Below, piece after piece: positions 30,109 to 38,577 of a DNA stretch of 64,000 nucleotides. This DNA comes from Gemmatimonadaceae bacterium (GTDB lineage Bacteria > Gemmatimonadota > Gemmatimonadetes > Gemmatimonadales > Gemmatimonadaceae). The notes beneath the pieces are model-generated. The model was not told the origin of the DNA, searched no databases, and saw only the letters and a program-made list of their open reading frames with translations. Both the position numbers and the translations under genes were made by a program. How positions within the stretch are numbered: position 1 is the first letter of the stretch; every line of letters begins with the position of its first letter. The stretch lies in the NCBI GenBank assembly GCA_040882285.1, contig JBBEBQ010000006.1, positions 62,001 through 126,000 on the forward strand. The letters are read 5' to 3'.

Positions 30109-30774
30109 TCATGCTCGGCTCGCGGTGTTTTTTCGGGCGTCGGGATCGTTGCGCCAGATGACGTACGAGTAAGCGAACACCAGGACCGAGATACACACGG
30201 CGCCCGTGACCAGCACGGCGTTCGAGATCGATGGGAAAAACAACGAGGCGAGCACGATGACCACGCCCGTCGCCACGAAGAGCCGGCCGCCGAACCGGTG
30301 CGTGCGCTCCCACACGCGGTCGCTCGACAGGGTCCATGGCGTGCGGATACCCACGAACCAGTTCGACCTCGTCCGCGGCATGAGGTTGCCCAGCACTATC
30401 AGCAGTAGGCCGATGCCGGCGGGCATGAGGCGGTTCACCGACACGTCCTTGCCGAGCGCGGCGGCGAGCATCACCAGATGCACGCCAAGAATGAATACCA
30501 TCGAGGTGAGAATCAGCGTCTCGTAAGTGCCCTTGAACTTGGCATAGTTGGGCCCCCTGGGGTCGATCCTCGGCAGCAGGTGGAACATCGCCAGCAAGCC
30601 CACGAGGATCAGCGGCATGATGAACGCGCCCCACTCGCGGCTCATCCAGCCGTCCACCTCGCCCGCGAGATTCCAGTGCGAGGGGACGCGGTCCGGAAGC
30701 TGGGAGTAGACGGCGACGGAGGCGCCGAAGGCCAGCACGATGACGACGAAAGGAATCCATTTGCGCATGGTCAT
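30109..30774 (-). CDS. SdpI-family multispanning membrane protein
   Basis: 221-residue SdpI/YhfL family protein: DUF1648-like N terminus with SQLPDRVPSHWNLAGEVDGW after the first membrane helix, then about five further helices and the SdpI signature (WFVGIRTPWTLSSDRVWERT) near 155. In Bacillus the homologue gives immunity to the SdpC toxin and signals to SdpR. Here its start ATG overlaps the stop of the upstream ArsR-type gene by ATGA, reproducing the SdpR-SdpI operon. No SdpC-like toxin gene is seen in the window. Confidence 0.85.
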   Translation of the reverse strand: MTMRKWIPFVVIVLAFGASVAVYSQLPDRVPSHWNLAGEVDGWMSREWGAFIMPLILVGLLAMFHLLPRIDPRGPNYAKFKGTYETLILTSMVFILGVHLVMLAAALGKDVSVNRLMPAGIGLLLIVLGNLMPRTRSNWFVGIRTPWTLSSDRVWERTHRFGGRLFVATGVVIVLASLFFPSISNAVLVTGAVCISVLVFAYSYVIWRNDPDARKNTASRA

Positions 30775-31034
30775 TTCCCGGGCTTGAGCCACTTGACGAG
30801 GTGCTCTACGACTTCGTGGAAGACGGTGGTGTTGAGCTCGTACACGATGTGCTGTCCGTCGCGCTCCGCCAGTATCAGGTCGGCGTCGCGCAGCACGCTC
30901 AGGTGGCGCGACACGGTGGCCCAGCTGGTGGAGAACTCTTCGGCGATCTCGCCCGACGTGCGAGGTCCCTTGCGCAGCAGCTCGAGGATCTCGCGCCGGG
31001 TCGGATCGGCCAGCGCGCGGAAAACGTCGTTCAT
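30771..31034 (-). CDS. ArsR-family repressor of SdpR type
   Basis: 87-residue winged-helix regulator, the same size as SdpR of Bacillus. Motifs: DPTRREILELLRKGPRTSG, the recognition helix SWATVSRHLSVLRDADL, and the wing followed by VYELNTTVFHEVVEHLVKWL. It has no metal-binding cysteines. The start at MNDVFRAL is chosen over a 21-residue longer frame because SdpR proteins begin there. It probably represses its own operon with the SdpI gene; a dyad at 31069-31084 is a candidate operator. Confidence 0.85.
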   Translation of the reverse strand: MNDVFRALADPTRREILELLRKGPRTSGEIAEEFSTSWATVSRHLSVLRDADLILAERDGQHIVYELNTTVFHEVVEHLVKWLKPGK

Positions 31035-31068
31035 GGTGTCCGGAGTTACGGGCGGCGTACTTACATAA

Positions 31069-31084
31069 TTAGCCAACGGTCTAA
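31069..31084 (-). promoter_or_regulatory. Candidate SdpR-type operator dyad
   Basis: On the minus strand TTAGAC-CGTT-GGCTAA is an imperfect palindrome with one mismatch per arm. It lies 35 bp before the repressor start, within an AT-rich stretch (TAATTATGTAAG) expected to hold the promoter. Confidence 0.35.
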
Positions 31085-31119
31085 ATATGTCCTGCACCCG
31101 CCGCGTGTGTCAAGCCTTT

Positions 31120-34029
31120 TCAGATCGCGGGGCGGGGGACGACCTGCATCTCGTCGAGGAAACGTTTGCCGCCCGTCGGCGCTCCCCGGCGAACGTCCAC
31201 CCGCGTGAGCACCAGGCGGTCCTTGGTGCGCGTCATCCCCACGTACAGCAGTCTGCGGGATTCCTCGATCTCGCGCTTGCTCGGCCCGGGGTTTCTCCCC
31301 AGTCCCCCAGGCAACTGCGCATCCTCGACGCCCACGATGTAGATGCGCGAGAACTCCAGCCCTTTAGTCGAATGGAGAGTGAGCAGGTTGACGCGGCCGG
31401 TGCTCAGCTCGACGTCGCGGCTGGACAGAACGACCCGCTCGAGAAAGCTGGAGATCTGCTCGCGCAGCGGCTTGTCGGCGAACTGCTCGATGAGCGGCCG
31501 CAGGCGGTTCATCGCCGCCGGATAGCGGTCCTCGGCGCTCTTGTCGGACTGGATCTTGGCCATCCGGCTCTCGCCGCCCAGCAGCTCGATCACGTCCTCC
31601 ACGGGCGGAAGCCGGTCGTCGCCGGCGAGCTCGCGCTCCCCGCGATACAGCTCCAGACAGTCGCTGCGCTTGCTCAGGGAGTAGAAGGGCGTAAGCCGCC
31701 GGAGGAGCTTCGCCTCGGCGCAGAGGGTTTCCTGATCGGCGAGCGCGAGCGCGATGCCGAGCTGGTCGAGGAGGTTCACCAGCGCGGTCTTTCGCGCGCG
31801 CGCCACCTTGCCTTCACCCAGCGCGAGGAAGACGCGCGCCAGCGTACGCGTGTCGTCGAGCGCTCTGTGCGACTGGCCGGTGTCGATGCCGTAGCGGCCC
31901 GCGACGTCGGGGAGCTTGGCGCTGCCCTGGTGCAGCTCCCGCGCAAGCGGAAGCGTGTCGTACGTGCACAGCCGCGGCGCGTCCAGCGCGGCGGTCATCC
32001 GACGCAGTACCGGGAAGTCGAACCGATACCCGTTATGCGCGACCAGCACGTCGGCGCCGCAGAACTCGCGGAACCGCGGCCACACCTCCTCGAAGTGCGA
32101 CGCGGCCGCGACGTCGTCATCGCTGATTCCGTGCGCGCGCCGCGCGCCCGCCGTGATGGGCACCCTTGGCTTCACCAGCGTCCCCAGCTCGTCGACGATC
32201 TTGCCGTCCCGCACGCGAACCGCGGCGATCTCCACGATCTCGGCGGTCGCGATGTCCTTGTCGGTCGTCTCGAGATCGATGGCGGTGAAGTCGCGGAACC
32301 GGTTGCTGAATCCGCTGGTGCGAATGAGCTGCGCCGCCTTGAACGTGCCGAGCGCGATGCCCAGCTCGGGGACGGCGCCGGCCGTAACGACCTCCGCGTT
32401 CGCCGGAGGAGCGCCGCCGAACCGCACGTCGACCAGTCCAATGGCAAGCAGCATTCCCTTGAGCGCGATCTCCGCGCCGCCCATCGGCGCGAGCCACACG
32501 GGCCGGCTCGTCGCCAACGCGTCCGAGAGCCGTCCGGCGAGGCGCACGACGTCCGGATCCTCCGCGGGATCGGACAACTCGTCGTGGTGCTCCTCCAGCA
32601 CGGTCCGGTACTCGCCGACACGCTGCGACAGCAGCTCCTCCACGAGCGATCCCAGCTCGGTGTGCTTGCTGCCGAGCGCCGCGAGATTCTCGAGCGCGTA
32701 ATGCGCGCGCCAGAGCTTCTTCGCGTCGCCGTGGTCCCGGGGCAGCGCGCGGGCCAGCTCGGTGAGCTTGTCCACCAGCTCCCGGCCGGTTTCCTCCGCC
32801 TGGGCGCGCACGTCGTCGAACAGCGCCTTGGGAAGCACGACCTGCAGGAAATTCTCCTGGTGAATCTCGTCCTCCGGCTGCAGAATGACGCGCAGCGCGG
32901 CGATGACGTAGCCCACCACGGGGTCTTCGGAGAGCGCGCGCCCCTGCGCGAGGCGGCAGGGAATCCCCGCGGACAGGAACGCCGCTTCGGCGGCGCTACC
33001 CATCTCGTTGGTGCGGTAGAGCAGGGCGAACTCGTCCCAGGGGAGCGAATGCTGCTCCCGATCCCGGCGCACGTCCTCCAAAACCCAGGCGATCTCGGAG
33101 TCGTCGTCGGGGAACGACCAGGCCACCACCGGGAACGGTGACTCCCGATCAGCTCCTTCGGCATGCACGCGGTCGCGGAAGATCGGCGTGTTGATCGTGA
33201 CCAGGCGGCGCGCGAGCGTGACGACCTCGCGCGGGCAGCGGCGGTTCTCCCCCAGCTCCGCGCGCGCGGCGCCGAAATCCTCCTGGAACAGAACGAAGAC
33301 TTCCGGGTCGGCGCCGGCCCAGGAGTAGATCGACTGCTCGTCGTCGCCGACGGCGAAGATGTTGCGATGCTCGCGCGCCAGCTCGCGGATGATCCCGTAC
33401 TGAATGCGATTGAGGTCCTGGAACTCGTCTACCAGCACGCAGTCCCAGCGCGAGCGTATCAATTGCGCCGCTTCCTTGTCGCGCAGCAGCTCGGCGGTTC
33501 TGAGCACGAGCATGTCGAAGTCGAGCAGGTTGCGCTGCTCGAGAAAGCGGCGGTACTTGTCGTACAGCTCCTGGTCGTTGCGCCGGAGCTCGTCGCCGCG
33601 GAACCGGTGGGCCGAAAAGCGCGTGAGCACGCTGCGATGCCAGGGCCGGTGGCCCTCGAGCCGCCGCAGCACCGAGCGCTGGTAATCCTCGTCCACGATC
33701 CCGAACCCCGGCTCCAGATCGATGTGGGAGCCCAGCTCGCGGAGGAGCTCAGCACAGAACGAGTGAATGGTGCCGCGCTTGATGTGCTCGGCGCGCTCGC
33801 CGAGCTGGCGCTCGAGGCGCGAGGCGATCTCGCCGGCGGCCTTGTTGGTGAAGGTGAACGCGCAGATCCGCTCGGGGGCCATACCGAGGGTCTCGATCAG
33901 ATACTGGATGCGAGCGATCAGGCAGAACGTCTTGCCGGCGCCGGGGCCGGCGAGGACGAGCATCGGGCCGACGGCCGCTTCTATAGCGGCGCGTTGCGAT
34001 TCCGAGGGAGAAGGCTGGTTCGAGTCCAT
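31120..34029 (-). CDS. UvrD-like helicase with embedded DEDDh 3'-5' exonuclease domain
   Basis: 969-residue superfamily 1 helicase. N-terminal motifs: Walker A GPGAGKT (28-34), FTFTNKAAGE, VDEFQDLNRIQ (about 203), GDDEQSIYSWAGAD (about 230), and RRCPREVV. Between the helicase halves, at about 575-735, lies a complete DnaQ-type exonuclease: ExoI AIDLETTD, ExoII NGYRFDFPVL, ExoIII HRALDDTR. The helicase then resumes with LLTLHSTKGLEFSRIYIVG (about 880) and LLYVGMTRTKDRLVLTR. The protein thus joins unwinding and proofreading-like degradation in one chain. It is distinct from the PcrA at 12.8 kb. Frame and motifs are intact throughout. Confidence 0.88.
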   Translation of the reverse strand: MDSNQPSPSESQRAAIEAAVGPMLVLAGPGAGKTFCLIARIQYLIETLGMAPERICAFTFTNKAAGEIASRLERQLGERAEHIKRGTIHSFCAELLRELGSHIDLEPGFGIVDEDYQRSVLRRLEGHRPWHRSVLTRFSAHRFRGDELRRNDQELYDKYRRFLEQRNLLDFDMLVLRTAELLRDKEAAQLIRSRWDCVLVDEFQDLNRIQYGIIRELAREHRNIFAVGDDEQSIYSWAGADPEVFVLFQEDFGAARAELGENRRCPREVVTLARRLVTINTPIFRDRVHAEGADRESPFPVVAWSFPDDDSEIAWVLEDVRRDREQHSLPWDEFALLYRTNEMGSAAEAAFLSAGIPCRLAQGRALSEDPVVGYVIAALRVILQPEDEIHQENFLQVVLPKALFDDVRAQAEETGRELVDKLTELARALPRDHGDAKKLWRAHYALENLAALGSKHTELGSLVEELLSQRVGEYRTVLEEHHDELSDPAEDPDVVRLAGRLSDALATSRPVWLAPMGGAEIALKGMLLAIGLVDVRFGGAPPANAEVVTAGAVPELGIALGTFKAAQLIRTSGFSNRFRDFTAIDLETTDKDIATAEIVEIAAVRVRDGKIVDELGTLVKPRVPITAGARRAHGISDDDVAAASHFEEVWPRFREFCGADVLVAHNGYRFDFPVLRRMTAALDAPRLCTYDTLPLARELHQGSAKLPDVAGRYGIDTGQSHRALDDTRTLARVFLALGEGKVARARKTALVNLLDQLGIALALADQETLCAEAKLLRRLTPFYSLSKRSDCLELYRGERELAGDDRLPPVEDVIELLGGESRMAKIQSDKSAEDRYPAAMNRLRPLIEQFADKPLREQISSFLERVVLSSRDVELSTGRVNLLTLHSTKGLEFSRIYIVGVEDAQLPGGLGRNPGPSKREIEESRRLLYVGMTRTKDRLVLTRVDVRRGAPTGGKRFLDEMQVVPRPAI

Positions 34030-34055
34030 CTACTGAATGTTATCCGGATTGCATG

Positions 34056-34185
34056 GAAAAGCGCTGCGTGCTGCGTGCTGCGTGCTGCGTGCTGCGTCCT
34101 CGCGGCATCAGGGCGGGCAGAGCCGACGGTGGTGCCTCGCAGGGGAAAAGCAGCTATCAGCTATCAGCTATCAGCAGTCAGTGGA
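34056..34185. repeat. Composite heptamer element, left copy
   Basis: Order: GGAAAAGC, five GCTGCGT units (34063-34097), CTCGCGGCATC, about 25 variable bases, GGTGGTGCCTCGCAGGGGAA, then a second array of CAGCTAT, CAGCTAT, CAGCTAT, CAGCAGT. The same module order appears inverted at 34603-34712. It lies between the exonuclease-helicase start and the small membrane-protein gene. Confidence 0.85.
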
Positions 34186-34241
34186 ATCGCACAATCCTTT
34201 TCCCCGCGCCGTACTCGCGCGCACGCAGCAAGCGGCGCTTT

Positions 34242-34601
34242 TTAGCTGATCCAGGTGCCGAGCATGACCGCGAGGAAGCCAAATAGCAGCGCCAAGCCCC
34301 CGATCACACCCAGGACCATCGCCGCTGCCCGTGCCGTAAGCAGTAGTCCGCCTCCAATGGGGCCGATTGTTGCCCGGCGCTCGGCGAGCTCCCGGTCGGT
34401 GATCCCCCAGAGACCGAACGCGACGAAGCAAGTTCCGGCGGCTGCCAGGAGCAGGCTCGCGGACGAGCGGGCTACCGTCGCCGCCGCGGCTACCGCGATG
34501 AGTCCTCCGGCCACGTCGAGCGCCAACCGGCCGTCCGAAGCGTTCCGCGCGCGCTGCGCGAGGAACCGGGGCAGGGACTCGCGCGCCGAATCTTCACTCA
34601 T
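34242..34601 (-). CDS. Small multispanning membrane protein of unknown function
   Basis: 119 residues with a polar Arg-containing N terminus and about four hydrophobic helices (near 28-48, 50-68, 82-100 and 98-118) rich in Ala, Gly and Leu. A central ITDRELAERRATIGP loop separates them. I do not recognise the family. The gene is bracketed by two inverted copies of the composite heptamer element, so it could have moved as a unit or be cargo of that element. The ATG at 34601 overlaps the edge of the right-hand array. Confidence 0.6.
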   Translation of the reverse strand: MSEDSARESLPRFLAQRARNASDGRLALDVAGGLIAVAAAATVARSSASLLLAAAGTCFVAFGLWGITDRELAERRATIGPIGGGLLLTARAAAMVLGVIGGLALLFGFLAVMLGTWIS

Positions 34602-34602
34602 C

Positions 34603-34712
34603 ACTGCCAACTGATAACTGACGACTCGTTACTGTTTTTCCCCTGCGAGGCACCACCATTGCCTCCCGCGCCTCGATGCCGCGAGCACGCAGCACGCAGC
34701 ACGCAGCGCTTT
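34603..34712. repeat. Composite heptamer element, right (inverted) copy
   Basis: Array ACTGCCA, ACTGATA, ACTGACG, ACTCGTT, ACTGTTT, then TTCCCCTGCGAGGCACCACC, a variable part, GATGCCGCGAG, three CGCAGCA-type units (34688-34708) and CGCTTTT. Its reverse complement follows the module order of the copy at 34056-34185. The two copies face each other across one gene. Confidence 0.85.
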
Positions 34713-34713
34713 T

Positions 34714-36246
34714 CTACCAGTCTGTCGGCACGTAATCTTTCAAGAACTTCCCCCACACATGCTCCCCGTCGTTGAACCCCGCAATAATCGGATCCACGAT
34801 CCGGGCCGCGCCGTCCACGATGTCCAACGGCGGATGAAACCTGTGCTCCGCCGTCTTCCTCGCCGCGATCTCCACCGGATCCTCGTCCGTCACCCAGCCG
34901 GTGTCCACGCTGTTCATGTGGATGCCGTCGGCGTGGTAGTCCGCGGCCGAGGTCCGCGTCATCATGTTCAGCGCGGCCTTGGCCATGTTGGTGTGCGGGT
35001 GGCGCGTAGTCTTGAACCGGCGGTAGAACTGTCCCTCCACCGCGGACACGTTCACGATGTGCTTGTCGCGCTCCGGCGTGCGCGTCATCAGCGGCTTGAG
35101 CCGCGCGTTGAGGAGAAATGGAGCGATCGCGTTCACCAGATGCACCTCGAGCAGCTCCACCGACGGCACCTCGTCCAGCAGCAGCCGCCAAGAGTTGCGG
35201 CCTCGGAGATCCACCTGCTGAAGGTCCTTGTCGAGCTGGCCCTGGGGGAAGAGCCGCTTGTCCGCCGCGATGTCTTCCGGGAGCAGCGGCACCTGCGACA
35301 GTGCCGCCGCGTGCGTCAGACCGATCAGCTCGCCCGCGGCTCGCCGCGGGACGGGCGCTTCGCCGCCGCCGAGGATGTTCGCGCTGCGCAGCCCATCGTG
35401 CGCGCCGAGCAGCCGGCGCGCCGCTTCCGGCAGCGTGGACAGCGCGACCTGCTCGTCCTCTATCATGTGCTCGTAGAAGTCGGGCGGACGCCGAACGGTC
35501 TGGCAGGCATTGTTGATGATGAAGTCGAGTCGCTCTTCCGTGGCTAGCAGATGCTGGCAGAACGCTTCCACGCTCGGTGTGTGCCGCAGGTCGAGCCCGA
35601 AGATCTGCAGCCGGTCGCCCCACTCGGCAAAGTCGGCCTCGCGCGCGTAGCGCGCGGCCGAGTCGCGCGGGAAGCGGGTCGTGACGATGAGCCGCGCGCC
35701 GGAGCGGAGCAGCTTGATGCCCGCCTGATACCCGATCTTGACGCGTCCGCCCGTCAGCAGCGCGACGCGGCCGCTCAGGTCCGCCAGCTCGGTGCGCTTG
35801 AAGTAGTTGAACTCCGCGCACTCCGGACACAGCTGGTCGTAGAAGTGGTGGATCCGCGAGTAGTGCTTCTTGCAGACGTAGCAGTGCTGCGGCTCCAGTG
35901 TCTCTCGGAAATCCGGATCATCCTCGACTTCCCGCTGCTCGAAGTCGGCCGGCGCCGTCGCATTCGGCGTGTTGAACACCGGCGCGCTGCGGAGCTTGCG
36001 GATGCCGGTGGCCGCAAAAGTGTTCTCCTCGCGCTGGACTTTCTCCGCCTTGCGCTTGCGGTTCGACGCCTTGAGCAGCCGCCGGCGATCGATCGCGTCT
36101 GGGCGCGAGACCTTGCCCGCGGCCTGCAGCAGCCGCTTGCGCTCGTCGTCAGGGATTCCGGCGAGCGTGGCGCGGTCGTCCACTATGGATTCGAGCAGCT
36201 CCACCGCGGCGCGGAGCTGGGCAGGATCGATCGGCTTGGGCGTCAT
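34714..36246 (-). CDS. Short-chain dehydrogenase with N-terminal zinc-ribbon
   Basis: 510 residues. An N-terminal charged helical region (1-110) leads to a Cys4-type zinc ribbon, CYVCKKHY then LCPECAEFN (about 122-145). The Rossmann domain starts at [15 protein letters not shown] (about 158); NAC replaces the usual NAG (near 246), and an S...Y/K-type site is not in its textbook form: the segment [25 protein letters not shown] carries the candidate residues. This is much larger than the usual 250-residue SDR. Its start overlaps the stop of the ArfB-like gene (ATGA), so they are coupled. Substrate unknown. Confidence 0.75.
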   Translation of the reverse strand: MTPKPIDPAQLRAAVELLESIVDDRATLAGIPDDERKRLLQAAGKVSRPDAIDRRRLLKASNRKRKAEKVQREENTFAATGIRKLRSAPVFNTPNATAPADFEQREVEDDPDFRETLEPQHCYVCKKHYSRIHHFYDQLCPECAEFNYFKRTELADLSGRVALLTGGRVKIGYQAGIKLLRSGARLIVTTRFPRDSAARYAREADFAEWGDRLQIFGLDLRHTPSVEAFCQHLLATEERLDFIINNACQTVRRPPDFYEHMIEDEQVALSTLPEAARRLLGAHDGLRSANILGGGEAPVPRRAAGELIGLTHAAALSQVPLLPEDIAADKRLFPQGQLDKDLQQVDLRGRNSWRLLLDEVPSVELLEVHLVNAIAPFLLNARLKPLMTRTPERDKHIVNVSAVEGQFYRRFKTTRHPHTNMAKAALNMMTRTSAADYHADGIHMNSVDTGWVTDEDPVEIAARKTAEHRFHPPLDIVDGAARIVDPIIAGFNDGEHVWGKFLKDYVPTDW

Positions 36247-36653
36247 TCGTCGCCGGTGTCGCGGCGCAGCTTCTTCTTCAGCGACCGCCGCTTCTTTGCC
36301 TCGACTCGAGCGCGGAGCGCCGAGCGCGAGGGTTTGGTGGGCTTTCGCTTCTTGGGCCGCGTCAGGGCGGCGCGCACGACCTCGGCCATCCGGTCCATGG
36401 CGATGTCGCGGTTGCGCAGTTGGCTGCGCGTGTCGCTGACCACGACGCGCAGGCCGCCGTCGGCCGATAGGCGGCTGGCGAGCTTGCGAAGCAGCCAGCT
36501 GCGGTCTTCCGGAGAGAGCGCGCGCGAGGAGGCGACGTTCCAGACCACCTCCACGCGCGAAGACGTCTTGTTCACATGCTGGCCGCCGGCGCCGGAAGCG
36601 CGGGAAGCCCTCACCGTCAGCTCACCAGGTGGAATCTCGAAGGCGGAAGGCAC
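36243..36653 (-). CDS. arfB: ArfB/YaeJ-like peptidyl-tRNA hydrolase (ribosome rescue)
   Basis: 136 residues with a release-factor type GGQ motif in [18 protein letters not shown] (residues about 17-34) and a strongly basic C-terminal tail ([19 protein letters not shown], then [12 protein letters not shown]) that in ArfB inserts into the empty mRNA channel. It would hydrolyse peptidyl-tRNA on stalled ribosomes. It is the first gene of a coupled pair with the zinc-ribbon SDR, an unusual partner. Confidence 0.88.
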   Translation of the reverse strand: MPSAFEIPPGELTVRASRASGAGGQHVNKTSSRVEVVWNVASSRALSPEDRSWLLRKLASRLSADGGLRVVVSDTRSQLRNRDIAMDRMAEVVRAALTRPKKRKPTKPSRSALRARVEAKKRRSLKKKLRRDTGDE

Positions 36654-36686
36654 GCGCCGTTCGGCGAAGCCGGAGCTCGCTCGTCC

Positions 36687-36869
36687 TCAGTCCTGATCCG
36701 GCGTCGCCGGTCCGGGATCCTCGGACTCGGTTGTCGCGGGCGGATACTCTTCATCCACAATGCCTGCTTCCTTCCGTCGCAGTTTTTCGTCACGCTTGGC
36801 GTCCTTCTTCGCCTTGCGGTCCATTTCCTTTCTGCGCTTCTCGAAATCGTAGTTGGGTTTTCTCGCCAA
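36687..36869 (-). CDS. Small conserved charged protein
   Basis: 60 residues opening ARKPNYDFEKRRKEMDRK and continuing with a Lys/Arg/Glu-rich helix, then an acidic, proline-containing tail (EEYPPATTESEDPGP). The opening motif is one I associate with short conserved hypothetical proteins in many Gram-negative bacteria. The start is TTG at 36869, supported by GGAGG eight bases upstream. Function unknown. Confidence 0.65.
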   Translation of the reverse strand: MARKPNYDFEKRRKEMDRKAKKDAKRDEKLRRKEAGIVDEEYPPATTESEDPGPATPDQD

Positions 36870-36920
36870 TTAGAGAGCCTCCGCTCCGTCCTGATTATCG
36901 GTGACCTGCGGCATCAAAGC

Positions 36921-36926
36921 ATTATA
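36921..36926 (-). promoter_or_regulatory. Consensus -10 hexamer before the small charged protein gene
   Basis: A perfect TATAAT on the minus strand in otherwise GC-rich DNA, about 50 bp upstream of the TTG start at 36869. No good -35 is found 16-18 bp upstream. Confidence 0.4.
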
Positions 36927-36963
36927 AGCGACGCGCCCGACGACGCGCGCGTTTTTCGCGGCG

Positions 36964-37527
36964 CTATGCCGCGGGCCACATCGAGCCGAACACGCCCGCG
37001 GTGGCCAGCGCGTACGCCAGGCCGTCGATGATCGAGCGGAACGTCGCGCCGCCGTCCTTCATGTACCATATCCAGTTCTGCACGAGCGCGAGCGCGTACC
37101 CCATGAACGCCGCCGTACCCACGATGCGGAACACCTGCAGATACTCGGTGCCTGGGGAAAGCGTCCGGCTCGCGACGTAAGCGGCGAACAGCGATACGAC
37201 GACACAGTAGATGAACCACTTGGTGAGCGTGACTGACATCGGCGGCGGAGCCCCGGGGCTCGTGGTCATGATCACAGTCGGCCCTTTTGCGCGCTTCTCG
37301 AGGAACGCGGGATCCTTCATCGCCGCTGGGGAGTCCGCGTGCGGCGCGGCGTAGTCTCCCGCCGGCAGATTGAACCCGCGGATCGCGGCCAGGAACTCGT
37401 CCTCCCGCGGAACCTTCCTGATGTCGTTCTTATGGAACGGAATGACCATGTGCAGGACGAAGCTCACCAGGAACACGACGACAGCCGACACGAGAATCGG
37501 GATCCACAGCGACGTCAGCGAAACCAT
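36964..37527 (-). CDS. Four-helix membrane protein of unknown function
   Basis: 187 residues: hydrophobic helices at about 5-27, 108-126, 136-158 and 165-183, with a 70-residue soluble loop that contains KNDIRKVPREDEFLAAIRG and VIMTTSPGAPPPMS. AGGAGG precedes the ATG at 37527 and decides the start against a longer frame. I do not know the family. The GC-rich hairpin-like CGCGC/GCGCG before the TTTTT at 36951 lies just beyond its 3' end. Confidence 0.65.
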   Translation of the reverse strand: MVSLTSLWIPILVSAVVVFLVSFVLHMVIPFHKNDIRKVPREDEFLAAIRGFNLPAGDYAAPHADSPAAMKDPAFLEKRAKGPTVIMTTSPGAPPPMSVTLTKWFIYCVVVSLFAAYVASRTLSPGTEYLQVFRIVGTAAFMGYALALVQNWIWYMKDGGATFRSIIDGLAYALATAGVFGSMWPAA

Positions 37528-37617
37528 GAGGCCTCCTCGGCAGATCGGTGGGCACAGCCCTAACGGGACGCCAGCGGGGACGAATAGAACGTGTCCGGGC
37601 CGCCCGCGCAATGGCGC

Positions 37618-37676
37618 GGCTTGCGACTTCTGACTGAGGCCAGAAAAGTTCTCAATCCGCAATCGCTCAGGGAAGG
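37618..37676. repeat. Degenerate heptamer-period repeat related to 25592-25795
   Basis: TTGCGACTTCTGACTGAGGCC followed by AGTTCTCAATCCGCAATCGC resembles the right arm of the inverted repeat at 25.7 kb (TGAGGCC, then AAGTCCTCAATCCG). The end reads in sevens as CAATCCG, CAATCGC. It lies between the membrane protein start and the 3' end of the HhH lipoprotein gene. Confidence 0.5.
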
Positions 37677-38179
37677 ATTATGTACCGCTCCAGACGCGCC
37701 GCTTCTTCCGGGCCGAGCTGCTCGCCGATGTCCCTCCGGAACTCCTCGATTCCGTCGTACGGCCGATACTCCTCGAGCTCGTACCGGAGGCGCGTGTCCA
37801 CTCCCGGGATGAGCATGATCTCGTCGGAGCTCGCCGTGTTGAGATCCAACGGAATCCACAGGCGGGCGTACACCGAGTCCCGCCACGGGGCGCTCAGGTG
37901 GCGGGAGAGTACTCTGTCGAGCGCGAGATTGCTGCTGTACGGCCGGCCGGCGATAACCGCCAGCGTCACCGAGTCGCTTATGCCGGGCAGCGAGCTGAGC
38001 GCCGCGGTGGTCGCCAGATTCGGATCGAGAAAGCCGGAACCGGACGTCGGCTCGGAGTCTTCCATCTCCGCGGCGTCGGAGTACGCGCTCGCCGGAGCCG
38101 GCGCGTCCTCCGGCGCCGCGCACCCAGCCGCGGCCAGCACGCCGCAGCAGAGCGCACGGAAAGCCCGCGCTGTGATCAT
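37667..38179 (-). CDS. Lipoprotein with two helix-hairpin-helix (ComEA-like) motifs
   Basis: 170 residues. Lipobox LAAAGC with the cysteine at 19, then an acidic/serine linker. Two HhH units follow: ALSSLPGISDSVTLAVIAG (about 60-78) and LNTASSDEIMLIPGVDTRL (about 112-130) ending in RLERYIIL. HhH units of this kind bind DNA in ComEA, the periplasmic DNA receptor for natural transformation, but this protein is lipid-anchored and lacks the ComEA membrane helix. A DNA-uptake role is a guess. Confidence 0.7.
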   Translation of the reverse strand: MITARAFRALCCGVLAAAGCAAPEDAPAPASAYSDAAEMEDSEPTSGSGFLDPNLATTAALSSLPGISDSVTLAVIAGRPYSSNLALDRVLSRHLSAPWRDSVYARLWIPLDLNTASSDEIMLIPGVDTRLRYELEEYRPYDGIEEFRRDIGEQLGPEEAARLERYIILP

Positions 38180-38217
38180 GGCATAACGCTAGCGCCGGTC
38201 AGCGCGAGCTGAAAGTG

Positions 38218-38577
38218 CTATCTCGCGCTCCGCAGCACGTCGATGCGCGTGGCGTACAGCTCGTTGTTCTGCGTCTGCTGCAGCTGGATCCGCACGATGT
38301 CGCCGCGCTCGAGCGCCGTCACGGGATATTGCTGGTTGTTGTACACAACCTGCGTCCGGCTGTCCACACGGATCGTCCCCGTCTGGCCGTCCTGCGTCCG
38401 AACGTACAGTCGTCCACCGCTGGCGTCGACCTGCTGGATCTCGGCGTCGATCTGCTGTTGCTGCGCGCCCTGTCCGCCGAGGACGCTGCCGAGGATGTTG
38501 CCGATCGATCCGAGATTGCTGCAGCCGCCCGTTACCAGCAGAGCGGCGCCGAGTGCGAGCATGTACGTCCTGCGCAT
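38218..38577 (-). CDS. Small lipoprotein with beta-rich (OB-like) domain
   Basis: 119 residues. Signal peptide with lipobox VTGGC (cysteine at 19), a Gln-rich linker (GGQGAQQQQIDAEIQQ), then a compact beta domain RLYVRTQDGQTGTIRVDSRT and ALERGDIVRIQL. A ribosome binding site (GGAGGCC) precedes the ATG at 38577; the longer upstream frame is antisense to the symporter and rejected. Envelope localisation is expected. Function unknown. Confidence 0.7.
   Translation of the reverse strand: MRRTYMLALGAALLVTGGCSNLGSIGNILGSVLGGQGAQQQQIDAEIQQVDASGGRLYVRTQDGQTGTIRVDSRTQVVYNNQQYPVTALERGDIVRIQLQQTQNNELYATRIDVLRSAR

Noticed and set aside
34242-34601. Insertion sequence bracketed by inverted repeats
   Set aside because: The enclosed gene is a small membrane protein, not a transposase, and no target duplication is evident; only a non-autonomous element is possible.
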